NCBI GenBank assembly: GCA_905221605.1
Contig: CAJNDS010000015.1
Span: 124,001-188,000, forward strand
Direction of reading: 5' to 3'
DNA: 64,000 nucleotides
From: Symbiodinium natans
Taxonomy: Eukaryota; Sar; Dinophyceae; Suessiales; Symbiodiniaceae
Shown here: piece by piece, positions 20,101 through 28,933 of the stretch
Layout: each line of letters begins with the position of its first letter
How positions within the stretch are numbered: position 1 is the first letter of the stretch
Notes under the pieces: generated by a model
Database searches by the model: none
Told to the model about the DNA's origin: nothing
The model's input: the letters and a program-made list of their open reading frames with translations, nothing else
Position numbers and translations under genes: made by a program

Positions 20101-23100
20101 AAGGCATAGTGCACAGACGAGGGTGAGGGCTGACAGTTCGTGCCCTGAGAGTCTTCCAACCCCCCGACCAAACCCCCGACTGCGTTTCGTGATTATCAGC
20201 AACATGTTGCAGATCTTGAGCTGCGCAGTGCAGGTCCACCGAAGTCCGGGGTTCATCACATCGATGCTCGGCGTTGCTAGTGGCTGCTGTTGTCGGCACC
20301 GCAAGATGCACTTCCTGCTCTAAGGGCACGAAGGCAGTCGTGCCGGATCGGTTTTGTCTTTAGAAGCGAAGGGTTGCATCTGCTCAAGAAATCTGGAGCG
20401 CCATTCTCAGTTGCAACAGTCCGGCGTCTTTAGTTGTCGGACGCCTACCAGCACAGCCACTTGTCCCAGGAACTTGGTGGGCAAGAGTGAGGATGGCTCC
20501 CTCATCAAGGAGTTCGAAGCCTCCCATGGCACTGCAGGGGCCCCGGCCCGTGAGAGCTCGAATTCTACCTTCGGGAGCGCTGCTCGTCCCAGCTTCGAAC
20601 CATGAGGGTGTGTAGATGAGGATTGCCAAGCGGATTGCTGCAGTTTTGACTGCGGCAGAGTGCACGGATGTTGCGGTGGGTTCCGGATTCCTGTGTGGCA
20701 GGTGGCAGACCTGTGGCACATGCATCTCCGTGGGGAGGCTGGGGCGATGTATTGTTGCCAAGAGTCACATCTTGGGCCAAGGTGTAGGTGCTTAGAGTTA
20801 CTAGAGAGTGTACGCCACGTTGTAGCTTCGGGCCCTAAACCCTAAACCCTAAACCCTAAGCCCTAAGCCCTAAGCCCTAAACCCTAAACCCTAAACCCTA
20901 AACCCTAAACCCTGGTACGAGGAGACCTCCATGAATCCATTGGGCATGGTGGTGGCGCTGCCCCCCGGCAAAAGCTTTGGGCGGCTTTGGTTCCAGGACC
21001 AAGTTCTTCGGCCGCGCCGCAGTCTTGTCAAGACGGCTGCGTGCTAGGACATTCCCACCTCAACTCAACCAATGCCCCCAAACCGAAGACCCTAAACCCA
21101 GAAAAGGTGCACAGGGTTGTTAAAAAAAGAGCCCTAAACCCTAAACCCTAAACCCTAAACCCTAAACCCTAAACCCTTAACCCTAAACCCTAAACCCCAA
21201 AAGCCTCGAAGATTCTGGGCAGCCGAAGGCTGGGTGCGATGGACCATGCTGCTGTGGCGGCCTTGGATGCACATCCCACGCGAAGCAATCGAAAAGCTTG
21301 AGCACTTACGTGAGAGGCTTTCTACAGGTGTTTAGGGTTTAGGGTTTAAGGCTTAGGGTTTAGGGCTTAGGGTTTAGGGTTCAGGGGTGGCACACAAGGA
21401 ATGGATAGATTTGTTGCAGGATGAAGGGTGCACAAGCGTTGCCGTGGTTGCAAAGGTGTATCAAAGATCGTACTGCAATCGTAGCGAACGTCGCACCGAA
21501 TGCCCCATTCTCTTGGGCCGCTTGTAACCTTTATAGTAAGAGTCGCAGCGAGTCGTCTCAACCATTAAACCTTGAACACAAGACAACAAGCGATGTGAAA
21601 GCCAGCGGTCCTAAACGCGTCTAGAGGCCTGAGCATACATGTTCTGTGTTTGTCATTCGCTACAACGGTTTACAAACACGTGTGAAGCCGACATGCTGCG
21701 TTTACCAATCGTGTGCCGCATGATAATCATACCTCGCAAGAATGTTCCTGGCCTCATTCAACAAAAGCGTCGATTGGAGCAGAAGTGTACCCTCTTCTTT
21801 GGTTGACTGCTAGTGATGCTGCCGCGTCCGAAAACGAAGAGGCTCTAAATTGGTCCATTGGCTTTCTGAACAAGATCGAAGAAAACGTTTCCCGAGCTTG
21901 GGCTCTGCTGTGAAGGTCCTCAATCCGGCAAGCCAGGCGGACGTAACAAAGTGCGGGGCTCAGACTGCAGGGCGTCTCAATATTCTACGCAGCTTGTGGT
22001 AATGCAACCCAACGAGCAATGACTTTGTGACTGTTCTACGTTGCAAGGTTCACTGTGAGTGTCCGCGAGGCTGTCTACGAGGCCCCTCAGAGCCTGTTTC
22101 GGTTAATCAGACAGAAACTTTGGATGATGCTGAATGCTGAATGCCAAAAAAGCAAGGCCTTCCGCACGGGCAAAGGGACTCGCGACCTCAACGGACCTGA
22201 GGGCCTCACCACGGAGGCGTTCGTGGTCGCTCGGGGTCAAAATAGTTTGTCAACGCCGTCCGGACGCGAATTTTAAAGAGCTCAGTGCTAGGCCGCTGGG
22301 CTCTTAGGTTCTCAGACCCCAGCATCCGGAGCAGTCACCAGTTTCACCGAGGACTGGGTCGCAGACAACCTCAGCAAGCGAATGGCCAAAGATGGGCCTC
22401 CTGAGGTCTTTACCGGCGAGCAGGTGCCCCGTCGCTTTAGTGTCGAAACTTCAATAAACCCCAAACCCTAAACCCTAAACCCTAAACCCTAAACCCTAAA
22501 CTCCAAATAAACTTCAACATCACAGCCGAAGCTACCTTCTGGGCCCTGAACTCCAGGTCCCTGAGGTTGCGGTGCCTTCGAAGAAGCTGCGCCGCAAGTA
22601 CAAGGCGGAGAGCCCAAGAACTGGCTTGACTTCATGTTATGACTTCATGTCGGGTTTCGTGCTTAGGGTGTAGGGGCGCATGTGCCCATGCGAGTCTTAC
22701 GAGGCCGTGGACCAAGATGCCATGAAAGCCTTCTTCGACAAGTTCGACACGGACGCAAACGGCACCATCTCCTTCGAAGAGTGGCTCGGGGGGCGCTTGT
22801 ATATGGCTCTGCTTGGCACCCTAAACCCTAAACCCTAAACCCTAAACCCTAAACCCTAAACCCTAAACCCTAAACCCTAAACCCTGAACCCTGAACCCTA
22901 AACCCTAAACCCTAAACCCTAAGCCCTAAACCCTAAACCATCAGTCCAGGATAGTACAGGTTCTTGTCAGGCTGTCACGACCGGCTTAAGGCCTTTTTTT
23001 TTTTATCCGGCCTTGTGAGTTTACAGTCTTTGCTCTGGAAGGTTCGTTGACATGACGCTCGATCTGGGTATTGCGCCGCTGAAACCAGAGGAGCTGAAGA

Positions 23101-23159
23101 AGGAGGCAGAACGCCACTCGGCTCAGAACTGCATATCGGTTTCGAAGTTGAGAGCCTGA
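14135..23159 (+). CDS. Isocitrate dehydrogenase, NAD-type residues, with mitochondrial-type presequence and C-terminal EF-hand (about 30 exons)
   Basis: Oxidatively decarboxylates isocitrate to 2-oxoglutarate. Exons read by hand: 14135-14188, 14621-14686, 15088-15120, 15340-15426, 15519-15569, 15729-15758, 15961-16016, 16410-16456, 16632-16708, 16849-16866, 17017-17062, 17217-17287, 17480-17512, 17969-18004, 18378-18409, 18623-18689, 19017-19079, 19274-19314, 19508-19577, 20234-20262, 20470-20533, 20702-20737, 20922-20956, about 21229-21271, 22048-22081, 22157-22225, 22352-22423, 22557-22604, 22704-22792, 23042-23159. Start MLSRAHVAKNELLRAAVQ is Arg/Ala-rich like a mitochondrial presequence. 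Family marks: GSPNGAMRRGWNGITISRDT (isocitrate site), NPVFFERHAVGGEYGASW, VVYDNPLDNVE, VPYVVTKK, HNYDGDMLTDEVAQ (metal site), EASHGT then VADLWHMHLRGEETSMNPLG, GKGTRDLNGPEGLTTEAFV. After GTV, where NADP enzymes have Arg-His, this has Asp-Leu, suggesting NAD use. The reading frame continues past the catalytic domain into loop DTDANGTISFEE, a canonical EF-hand. Phases agree throughout except around 21271-22048, where an exon may be missing. The 3' end (stop 23157-23159) is uncertain. Confidence 0.88.
14235..14330. mobile_element. Family A palindromic element, copy 6, in intron 1 of the isocitrate dehydrogenase gene
   Basis: Near-complete copy: GGATGTTCCCGCTTTTTCTA ... ATTATAGTACCCCC ... ACGGACTGTTAGTATAAGGG ... 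GGAACATCCC. Both ends intact. Confidence 0.8.
15194..15299. mobile_element. Family B palindromic element, copy 3, in an isocitrate dehydrogenase intron
   Basis: GGGGGTTTCCGAAATTAGGG ... CCTTATTGGGGTCCTTATTA ... GGGGCCCCTTATGTTCGTAA to GCCCCC. It lies between the exons ending at 15120 and starting at 15340, inverted relative to copy 2. Confidence 0.8.
15762..15824 (+). repeat. Intronic TTTAGGG array
   Basis: Eight or nine perfect TTTAGGG units starting within a few bases of the donor at 15759. Confidence 0.95.
17734..17945. repeat. Truncated family A palindrome abutting an intronic CCCTAAA array
   Basis: Partial family A element at 17734-17790 (AGTCC..., AGTATAAGGGGGAACATCCC) is followed immediately by about 20 CCCTAAA units. 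Both lie in the intron between 17512 and 17969. Confidence 0.85.
18038..18774. repeat. Telomere-like arrays in three successive isocitrate dehydrogenase introns
   Basis: TTTAGGG at 18038-18126 (intron 18005-18377), TTTAGGG at 18455-18492 (intron 18410-18622), CCCTAAA at 18716-18774 (intron 18690-19016). A perfect 9-bp palindrome TGTTGCCCTTAGGGCAACA sits at 18278-18296, flanked by longer inverted arms (about 18237-18249 and 18306-18318). Confidence 0.9.
19610..19980. repeat. Degenerate ATGCT/ACTCG-rich short repeats in an intron
   Basis: Recurrent words such as AATGCTCA, CTCGTAATGCT and ACTACTAATA in the 656-base intron between 19577 and 20234. No clear unit; lower GC than the exons. Confidence 0.5.
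20835..21386. repeat. Telomere-like arrays in isocitrate dehydrogenase introns
   Basis: CCCTAAA at 20835-20913 ends 8 bases before the exon at 20922; CCCTAAA at 21131-21198; degenerate TTTAGGG at 21329-21386. Confidence 0.92.
22462..22938 (-). repeat. CCCTAAA arrays flanking the EF-hand exon
   Basis: 22462-22506 in the intron before the linker exon, and 22817-22938 in the intron right after the EF-hand exon that ends at 22792. Confidence 0.92.
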
Positions 23160-24040
23160 GCTTGCGTGCGAACCGAGCTCGACATGATGCTTTGCTCGGT
23201 GATTTTTGTGTCTGTGTGTATCTCAGGTGATGAGATTCACGCCGAGTCTGAGCGGGTTTGAAGAGTGTTTGAAGCGAGCAATGGAGCTCCAACTGTGACG
23301 TTTCGAGAAGGGCCATGTCGTCTTGCATGGGTCCGACGTGGGCATTTGACCAAGCGGTTTGAGCAGACGAAACTTTTTCGGCCCCCGTGCACGGCGATTG
23401 AAAGTCCGAGCTTCGCAAATGCAGCAGGGGCTCCAGGAATGCAGGAACATCCGAAGCTTTCTATGCTTGCAGGATGCACTTGCCATGACGTGTCCTCTAT
23501 CTCTGTGCGCCCACGCTGCTACGCTATGACTGTCCTTAACAGCTGCCGGGCATCAGGGAGGTGGGAATCGTAAGGCGGCTTTGCGCCAAATCCTTCGTTT
23601 GTTTTCCAAGGATTCCTCCTTCCCCACCGGCAGAATCGTTATTCATTCCCCGATGTGCAAAACTGTACCATTCGTTGCGAATTCGTCCGTGATTGCGCGG
23701 GCTTTGAGATCGATTCCGACCAACTCGAGGCGAGAAAAAAGGGGGGATTGCATCGGACAGCAAGAGGCAAGAGTCGCCTGGGGCACCCATGTCGGGATCA
23801 AAGCTGCCTTCAGTGCAGGGTTCCCTTCTAAGCCTCACAGGCAGCCCCAAAGCTTTTAGGAAGCCACGCCGAGGTGGTATGGTGATGTATGGTGTGGTCC
23901 TACATCTGCGCCCTCCGCCGCCCTCTGGGTCCTGAGCATGCCTGAGCGGGCCCCGCCGTTGCGCTGCTGCTTGGGTCACTAAATGCGGGACGCCTGAAGG
24001 GCACAAGCTCTGCGGAAGCTGTCGCAATTGTTACACGTAG

Positions 24041-27000
24041 GGAGCCGACGCCGAAAAAGCTCGTATTGCGGCGCTACTGTTGGAGGGCAGTTTTGGACCA
24101 GACCTCTCGGATCTGCACCTCACAGCCCCCGGCTCGGCCCGCCCTGCGCAGATCCTGAGCGAACTGCCGCCGCACGAGAACATCATCCGCTGCTTCGGAT
24201 TTTCCATCGATGCCCCGCAGCGATCAGGCCCCAGGGGATCCGGGTACAGTGCGTGATCAAGTGTAAGTTGGGCTTGCTACATTAGGTCCAGACATAGGGG
24301 GTGGTGTTGGAGGAGTGAGGCGTGCACTTTTGGGGACCTTTCCGCTCCACTGATCATGAGTCCCCCAACGCTTTCGGACCTGGAAGTAGCGTCAGGCGGC
24401 AGCGGCACCGTCAAGCTGCTCCTTGAGCTTTGCAATGGCCACCTCCTGGACTTCCAGGCCAGGGTTTATAGGGTTTAGGGATGTTTAGGGTTTAGGGTCA
24501 GGGTTTAGGGTTTAGGGTTTAGGGTTTAGGGTTTAGGGTTTAGGGTTTAGGGTTTAGGGTTTAGGGTTTAGGGTGTAGGGTGTAGGGTGTAGGGTGTAGG
24601 GTTTAGGGTTTAAAAGTTTAGGGTTTAGGCCTTGCCAGCTTGGACTTTCAGGTTTCTTATCTACCCTTGTGGGTAGTTCTCTAACTGAGGGCCCCTTTTT
24701 GACAGGGTGCCGCCTTCTAATGGGCACCTAAAAGGGGGCAAGAGTTTAGGAAACTGCCTTCATGCTTCCCCAACGAGACCATCGTGGCAGTCCCAGCTGC
24801 AAAGAGAGCTCGATGCTGAAATTTTCTGCACCGGAGGACTCCAAAGGCGGAAAGCTGTCGCCCAAGGACCGCTTGCGTTGACCATACAGGGTGCACGGTC
24901 AATGGGTTCATGTGGTTCAGGCAAATTTCGAGCCTCCATTGAGCCCTGCCTTCGGCTGGAAGGAACTTCAACACACAACTAGTTGGCCTTTCCCATGCTT
25001 GAAGTCAGCTTGTTTGACCTCCTCCCCCCCATTTGTATGACAATCTGGTTCTGCAAGCTTCTGGGCAGGAGATGATGGATCCCTTCGTGCAGGTGACGGA
25101 AGCGGCAGGGGGACCGAGTCCTGTCGGGTGCAGGGGATGGTTGAAGCATGTTGAGGCTTTTAATGCGCAGCCTGAAGACGCACAGGTAGGACCTTAGGAC
25201 CTTAGGACCTTAGGACCTTAGGACCTTAGGACCTTAGGACCTTAGGACCTTAGGACCTTAGGACCTTAGGACCTTAGGACGTCGGAGAGTCATGGGACAA
25301 AGTCTGCAGGTCCGTCATCTACATGCACAGCGGCAGGGCGCCGAGAGCCGAAGCTGATCCTTTACCCGCCTGCAGGCCGATTATAAAACTCGAGACGTGA
25401 CCCAGGCCCCCGATCCAGCATCGTGACCTAAAGGTGGAGAACGTGCTGCAGGCATTCCGCAGAAAAGGGGTGGCTCAGTGAAGGTTGTCCGTGCTACTAC
25501 GGCAGGAATCGCTGTTGTAGTGATCGCTGTCGGCAGCTTGTGTGTGCAAGACCGATTGCTGACCAAACGTGATTGGATACGTAGTGACGGCATCGAGCCC
25601 CAAATCGCCCCAATGCGGTAGTCTCATGCGTTGGGTAGTGTATGAGACTTGGAGCACACTTAGTGCCAGCCCTCCAAACCAGACCCCGAACTAAGCAAGA
25701 TCCTAGTACCCAAGCACAAGTCAACGGCGGCAGCCGAGTTGGCAGTTGCAGAAAAACTTGAGACCCAGCAGCTGGGACCTTCTGAAGGGAGACATGTAAT
25801 TGTCCTAGTGTTTGCTGCGAACGTCGTTCGGGGCCAATTTGACATAAACATCATGCGCTTTGGTTTGGCGCCCGTGTTCAATCATGCCTCTAATGACTCT
25901 ACTCACCGCATCTTCTCTCCCAAGTTAGCAACGCAGGGCAGCGACGGGAACTGGAAGCTCTGCGACTTCGGTTCTTGTAGTGCGCCACGGGACGGCCCGG
26001 GGAGTTTCAGGTTAGCTGTCATTGAGACAACGGCAAGGAGGAACTTTCGAGGACGAACTTTCAGCAATCAAAAGAGCCTCCAAGTGCCTGACCTGGGCCG
26101 AATGGCCGCATGGAGATAACACTTGCCAGCTGTTATCAGCCCGCCGATGGCATCGACTGCTTGATGTGGTCAGTGACGGTCCAGCGATGGCAGGTGAGGG
26201 GGTTGGGGCCGTGAGTGGGCCCCAAACAGACCTAAGAAGGAATTCACGCATCACACGCCTCCAAACAATGTCTTGTGGCTGTGGCTGCGGAACGCGAGGT
26301 ACGGCCTGTGTTCCAGGCCATGAGCTGCCCAGGGGCGAACTCCAACGCCTACAGGCGCCCGGAAAACGATCCCGAAACGCTGCGCAAGGTCGTGGGGTGG
26401 TTCCCGGCATTGTAGACCGATGTAGACCTAAGGCCAGAGTCGGAGTACTGAGTACAGTATTGACTTGGAATATCTCACGGAGTCCCTTCTACTCCCTGCG
26501 ATTAGCTGATGTGATTATCTCCGAGGAGGAGATTGACAAGACCGTGACAATGCTGTACAGGCGCTGGAATCGTGTCAACGCAGCGCTGTTTAGAGCTTTC
26601 GCTGCGGGAGGTTTGGATGGGAAACGAGTGCTGACAAATAGTGCATCTTGAGAAATACCTGTTTCTCAGCATCCACTGTCATAACAGCACGAAGACCAGA
26701 GGCAGAAGGGCTTGTGGGTGGTTAAAGTTTTCAGGTTAACACCTGTGCGCTACTCGCACCGACTTGCTTCTCCGCTCCCGTCAATGCCTTGCAGTCTCTC
26801 AACCCTGTTCACAAGTCAGATGTTTTATCCATGGCCTCTGTAAACCAGTCGGGAAGCTCTTCGTTTACTCATTGAGAGACGACCCACTGGCACACAGGCC
26901 CCCCGAAATGGCGGACGTGCAGCTGAATTACCGGAAGGATCGGAGCTGCACAAATCCGATACTAGTAGAGGGGCTTCGGGTTGCTCAACCCCCTCACTAA

Positions 27001-27915
27001 GTGAACGCCAAGCTCGTGCGTGTCCCGCATATGGTCACGTCATGTGGTTAACCCGGGCTCTTGGTCACGGTGCAGAGTTGAGTCTGTGACGATTCCTTCG
27101 CTGAGCCCCAACGCATCTGGACAGTTTATGTTCAATCCCTGCAGATTGGGCCTTCTTCTCACATTCTGTTTGATTGCAAGAGACTGAGCGCGCACAGCTG
27201 CGTGCTTGCTCCATGCTGTGATGACTGTGCTGAGATCCGGCATAGTTCACTGCGTGTGTGCAGGGCTATGCCATTACAGAGCAAGTAGACATCTGGATGC
27301 TGGGCACTCAGAGGTCACCTTAAGAGTTGTGCCAGAATATCTCCCATTGTAGCGAGCACTAAGGCTGGGATGCATCCTCTACACCCTTGCCTTCTATCGG
27401 CATCCCTTCCAGGTCCGGAGCTTGCAAGCTCGTCTTCTTGAGGGCTGTCCCTGCGCCTTTTGTGGACTTAACGGCCAGCAGTTTAATTACTTCTAGTCCG
27501 ATCGTGGGAGTCTCTGCCAACGATACATGTTTATACACGAAGGTATAAGTTTATGCACCCTGATGCGTACAGGTATTTCGTCGGGGTGGTGGCGTGAAGA
27601 CCTCGGCGAGGGGTTCATCGCCCCTTGCATCCATGCCAGGATAACGCCACGCCGATGGCAATTTGGAACGCCAAGTACTTCATTCCGTCGGAGCACCCAA
27701 TGGCCAGGACGGCTTCCAGTTTTGTCTCAAAGCTACCTTGAAGCCTCCATGCCCTGACCCTAAACCCTAAACCCCAAACCCCTGAACCCTCCAAAAGCCC
27801 GAGCATACCGGAACCTAGACAAGAAAGCACCTACGCCTGCCACCCAGAACTTCGCTCCCGCAGGAGCGCGAAACTCTGCGCTCTGATCCACTGGCTGCTG
27901 GCAGCAGACCCCAAG
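24041..27915 (+). CDS. NAK/AAK1-type serine/threonine protein kinase, partial model of 13 exons
   Basis: Exons read by hand with agreeing phases: 24041-24221, 24396-24457, 24837-24866, 25069-25104, 25310-25329, 25406-25451, 25937-25990, 26526-26560, 26898-26937, 27264-27298, 27364-27412, 27640-27707, 27864-27915. In order they give ILSELPPHENIIRCFGFSI (subdomain III-IV), KLLLELCNGHLLDF (V), GGKLSPK and EMMDPFVQVTEA, HRDLKVENVL (catalytic loop), WKLCDFGSCSAPR (DFG), EEIDKTVTMLY, then RPPEMADVQL (APE region), AITEQVDIW then MLGCILYTLAFYRHPFQ (IX), AIWNAKYFIPSEHPMA and ALIHWLLAADPK (X-XI). CDFGS plus the LPPH..I and FYRHPF segments place it in the Numb-associated family, which phosphorylates endocytic adaptor subunits in animals and fungi. 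Donors: 6 GC, 5 GA, 2 GT. The glycine-loop exons upstream of 24041 and the end after 27915 were not identified. Confidence 0.85.
24463..24632 (+). repeat. TTTAGGG array in a kinase intron
   Basis: Begins within 6 bases of the donor at 24458; about 20 units with a sub-block of GTGTAGG variants. Confidence 0.93.
25186..25280 (+). repeat. TTAGGACC octamer array in a kinase intron
   Basis: About eleven tandem 8-base units between the exons ending 25104 and starting 25310. A variant of the telomere-like unit not seen elsewhere in the window. Confidence 0.93.
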
Positions 27916-28693
27916 GTGAGATCGATTCGGGTTCCGGGCTCACACCCGTCACCTTATCCCCTTTGCCCATAAGCCCATCCGAAAACATATTAGAACATAA
28001 TGCTAGAGGGACAACGGTAGCATGCCGGTTGCCCCCCCCCCCCCCCCCCCCCGCCCTGCGAGGACCGGCCCCAAGCCCCACGGGTGCTGGAGGCAGAGGG
28101 GTTTGCGACGAAGGACTCAGCATGTTGAGTCTGCCGAGTGTGGGAGAGAGAGAGAGAGAGATGCATGTATATCTCTGCAGATCTATATACATAAATAAAT
28201 AAATGAATATATATATATATATATCTCTATATATTATATCTATACGTATATATATATATATATATATACACATATATAGAGGAGAGAGCACTGCAGTAAG
28301 GTACAAGCTGTTGGGAAAATCAATGGGGGTATATCTCCCCCGAATTTTGATGAACCGCTGAATACCCCAAGCCGGGGCGTGCGGGCTGTATGGGGGAGGG
28401 GGGTCCCAGGACCTCAAGCCTCCTGGAAACCTCTCAGACTCGTGATGCAGCAAGTTTTGGGGACCGTCCTGGCTGACATCGTTTTCGTCCGAACCATACA
28501 TGGTGACGACATTTGGTACAATTTGCTTGTCATCACCGCCGTTGTCGTCATCATCATCATCATCATCAGCATTTGTTGGCTTCTGCAAAGACTTTCGATA
28601 GCCTTGGAGAGGCATGAGAGGAGAAGCACGTTTGGGGTCGCTGTGATTTTAGCCTAGCACACGGCCGAATGTTGTGCTGCCCACCTGGCAGGC
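27916..28693. other. Presumed intron or 3' region of the kinase gene with microsatellites
   Basis: C run 28033-28052, GA repeat at about 28145-28160, TA repeats 28206-28270, ATC repeat about 28551-28568. A minus-strand frame here carries a poly-Asp stretch made by the ATC repeat and is not considered a gene. Confidence 0.5.
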
Positions 28694-28777
28694 GTGCAAG
28701 TCAATTGGGAAGAGCGAGTACGACGAGTTTGTCGGGCTGCTCGGCGCAACGACGGGATGACATTGATGGGCTGTTTT

Positions 28778-28933
28778 TGCTCCTGCATGCTCTTTGCCCA
28801 TCCAGCAAATGAACGGGCCGCCTTGTCCAAGTCTGCCAGGCAGATGCCCGCATCCGTGCGGCGTTCCCGACCTGCTTTTGCCCCGAAGCCCCCCCCAAAG
28901 CAGCTGCAAAATGCTGCAAGCGCTGAGATATAG
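28778..28933 (+). CDS. Candidate exon, basic and proline-rich tail
   Basis: One frame reads ANERAALSKSARQMPASVRR then SRPAFAPKPPPKQLQNAA and stops at 28931-28933. The Pro/Arg/Lys-rich composition would suit a disordered C-terminal tail, possibly of the kinase gene that ends 860 bases upstream, but no splice link could be established. Confidence 0.3.
   Translation, partial: CSCMLFAHPANERAALSKSARQMPASVRRSRPAFAPKPPPKQLQNAASAEI

Noticed and set aside
22704-22792. EF-hand exon as the start of a calcium-dependent protein kinase together with the kinase downstream
   Set aside because: The kinase is of the NAK type, which normally lacks EF-hands, and the EF-hand exon joins in phase to the upstream isocitrate dehydrogenase exons; its own frame reaches a stop at 23157-23159.
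25186-25280. TTAGGACC array as a CRISPR-like repeat
   Set aside because: Units are 8 bases with no spacers; a simple satellite.
27815-28615. 266-aa minus-strand ORF with a poly-Asp stretch
   Set aside because: It crosses the + strand kinase exon at 27864-27915 and several microsatellites; the Asp run is an ATC repeat read backwards.
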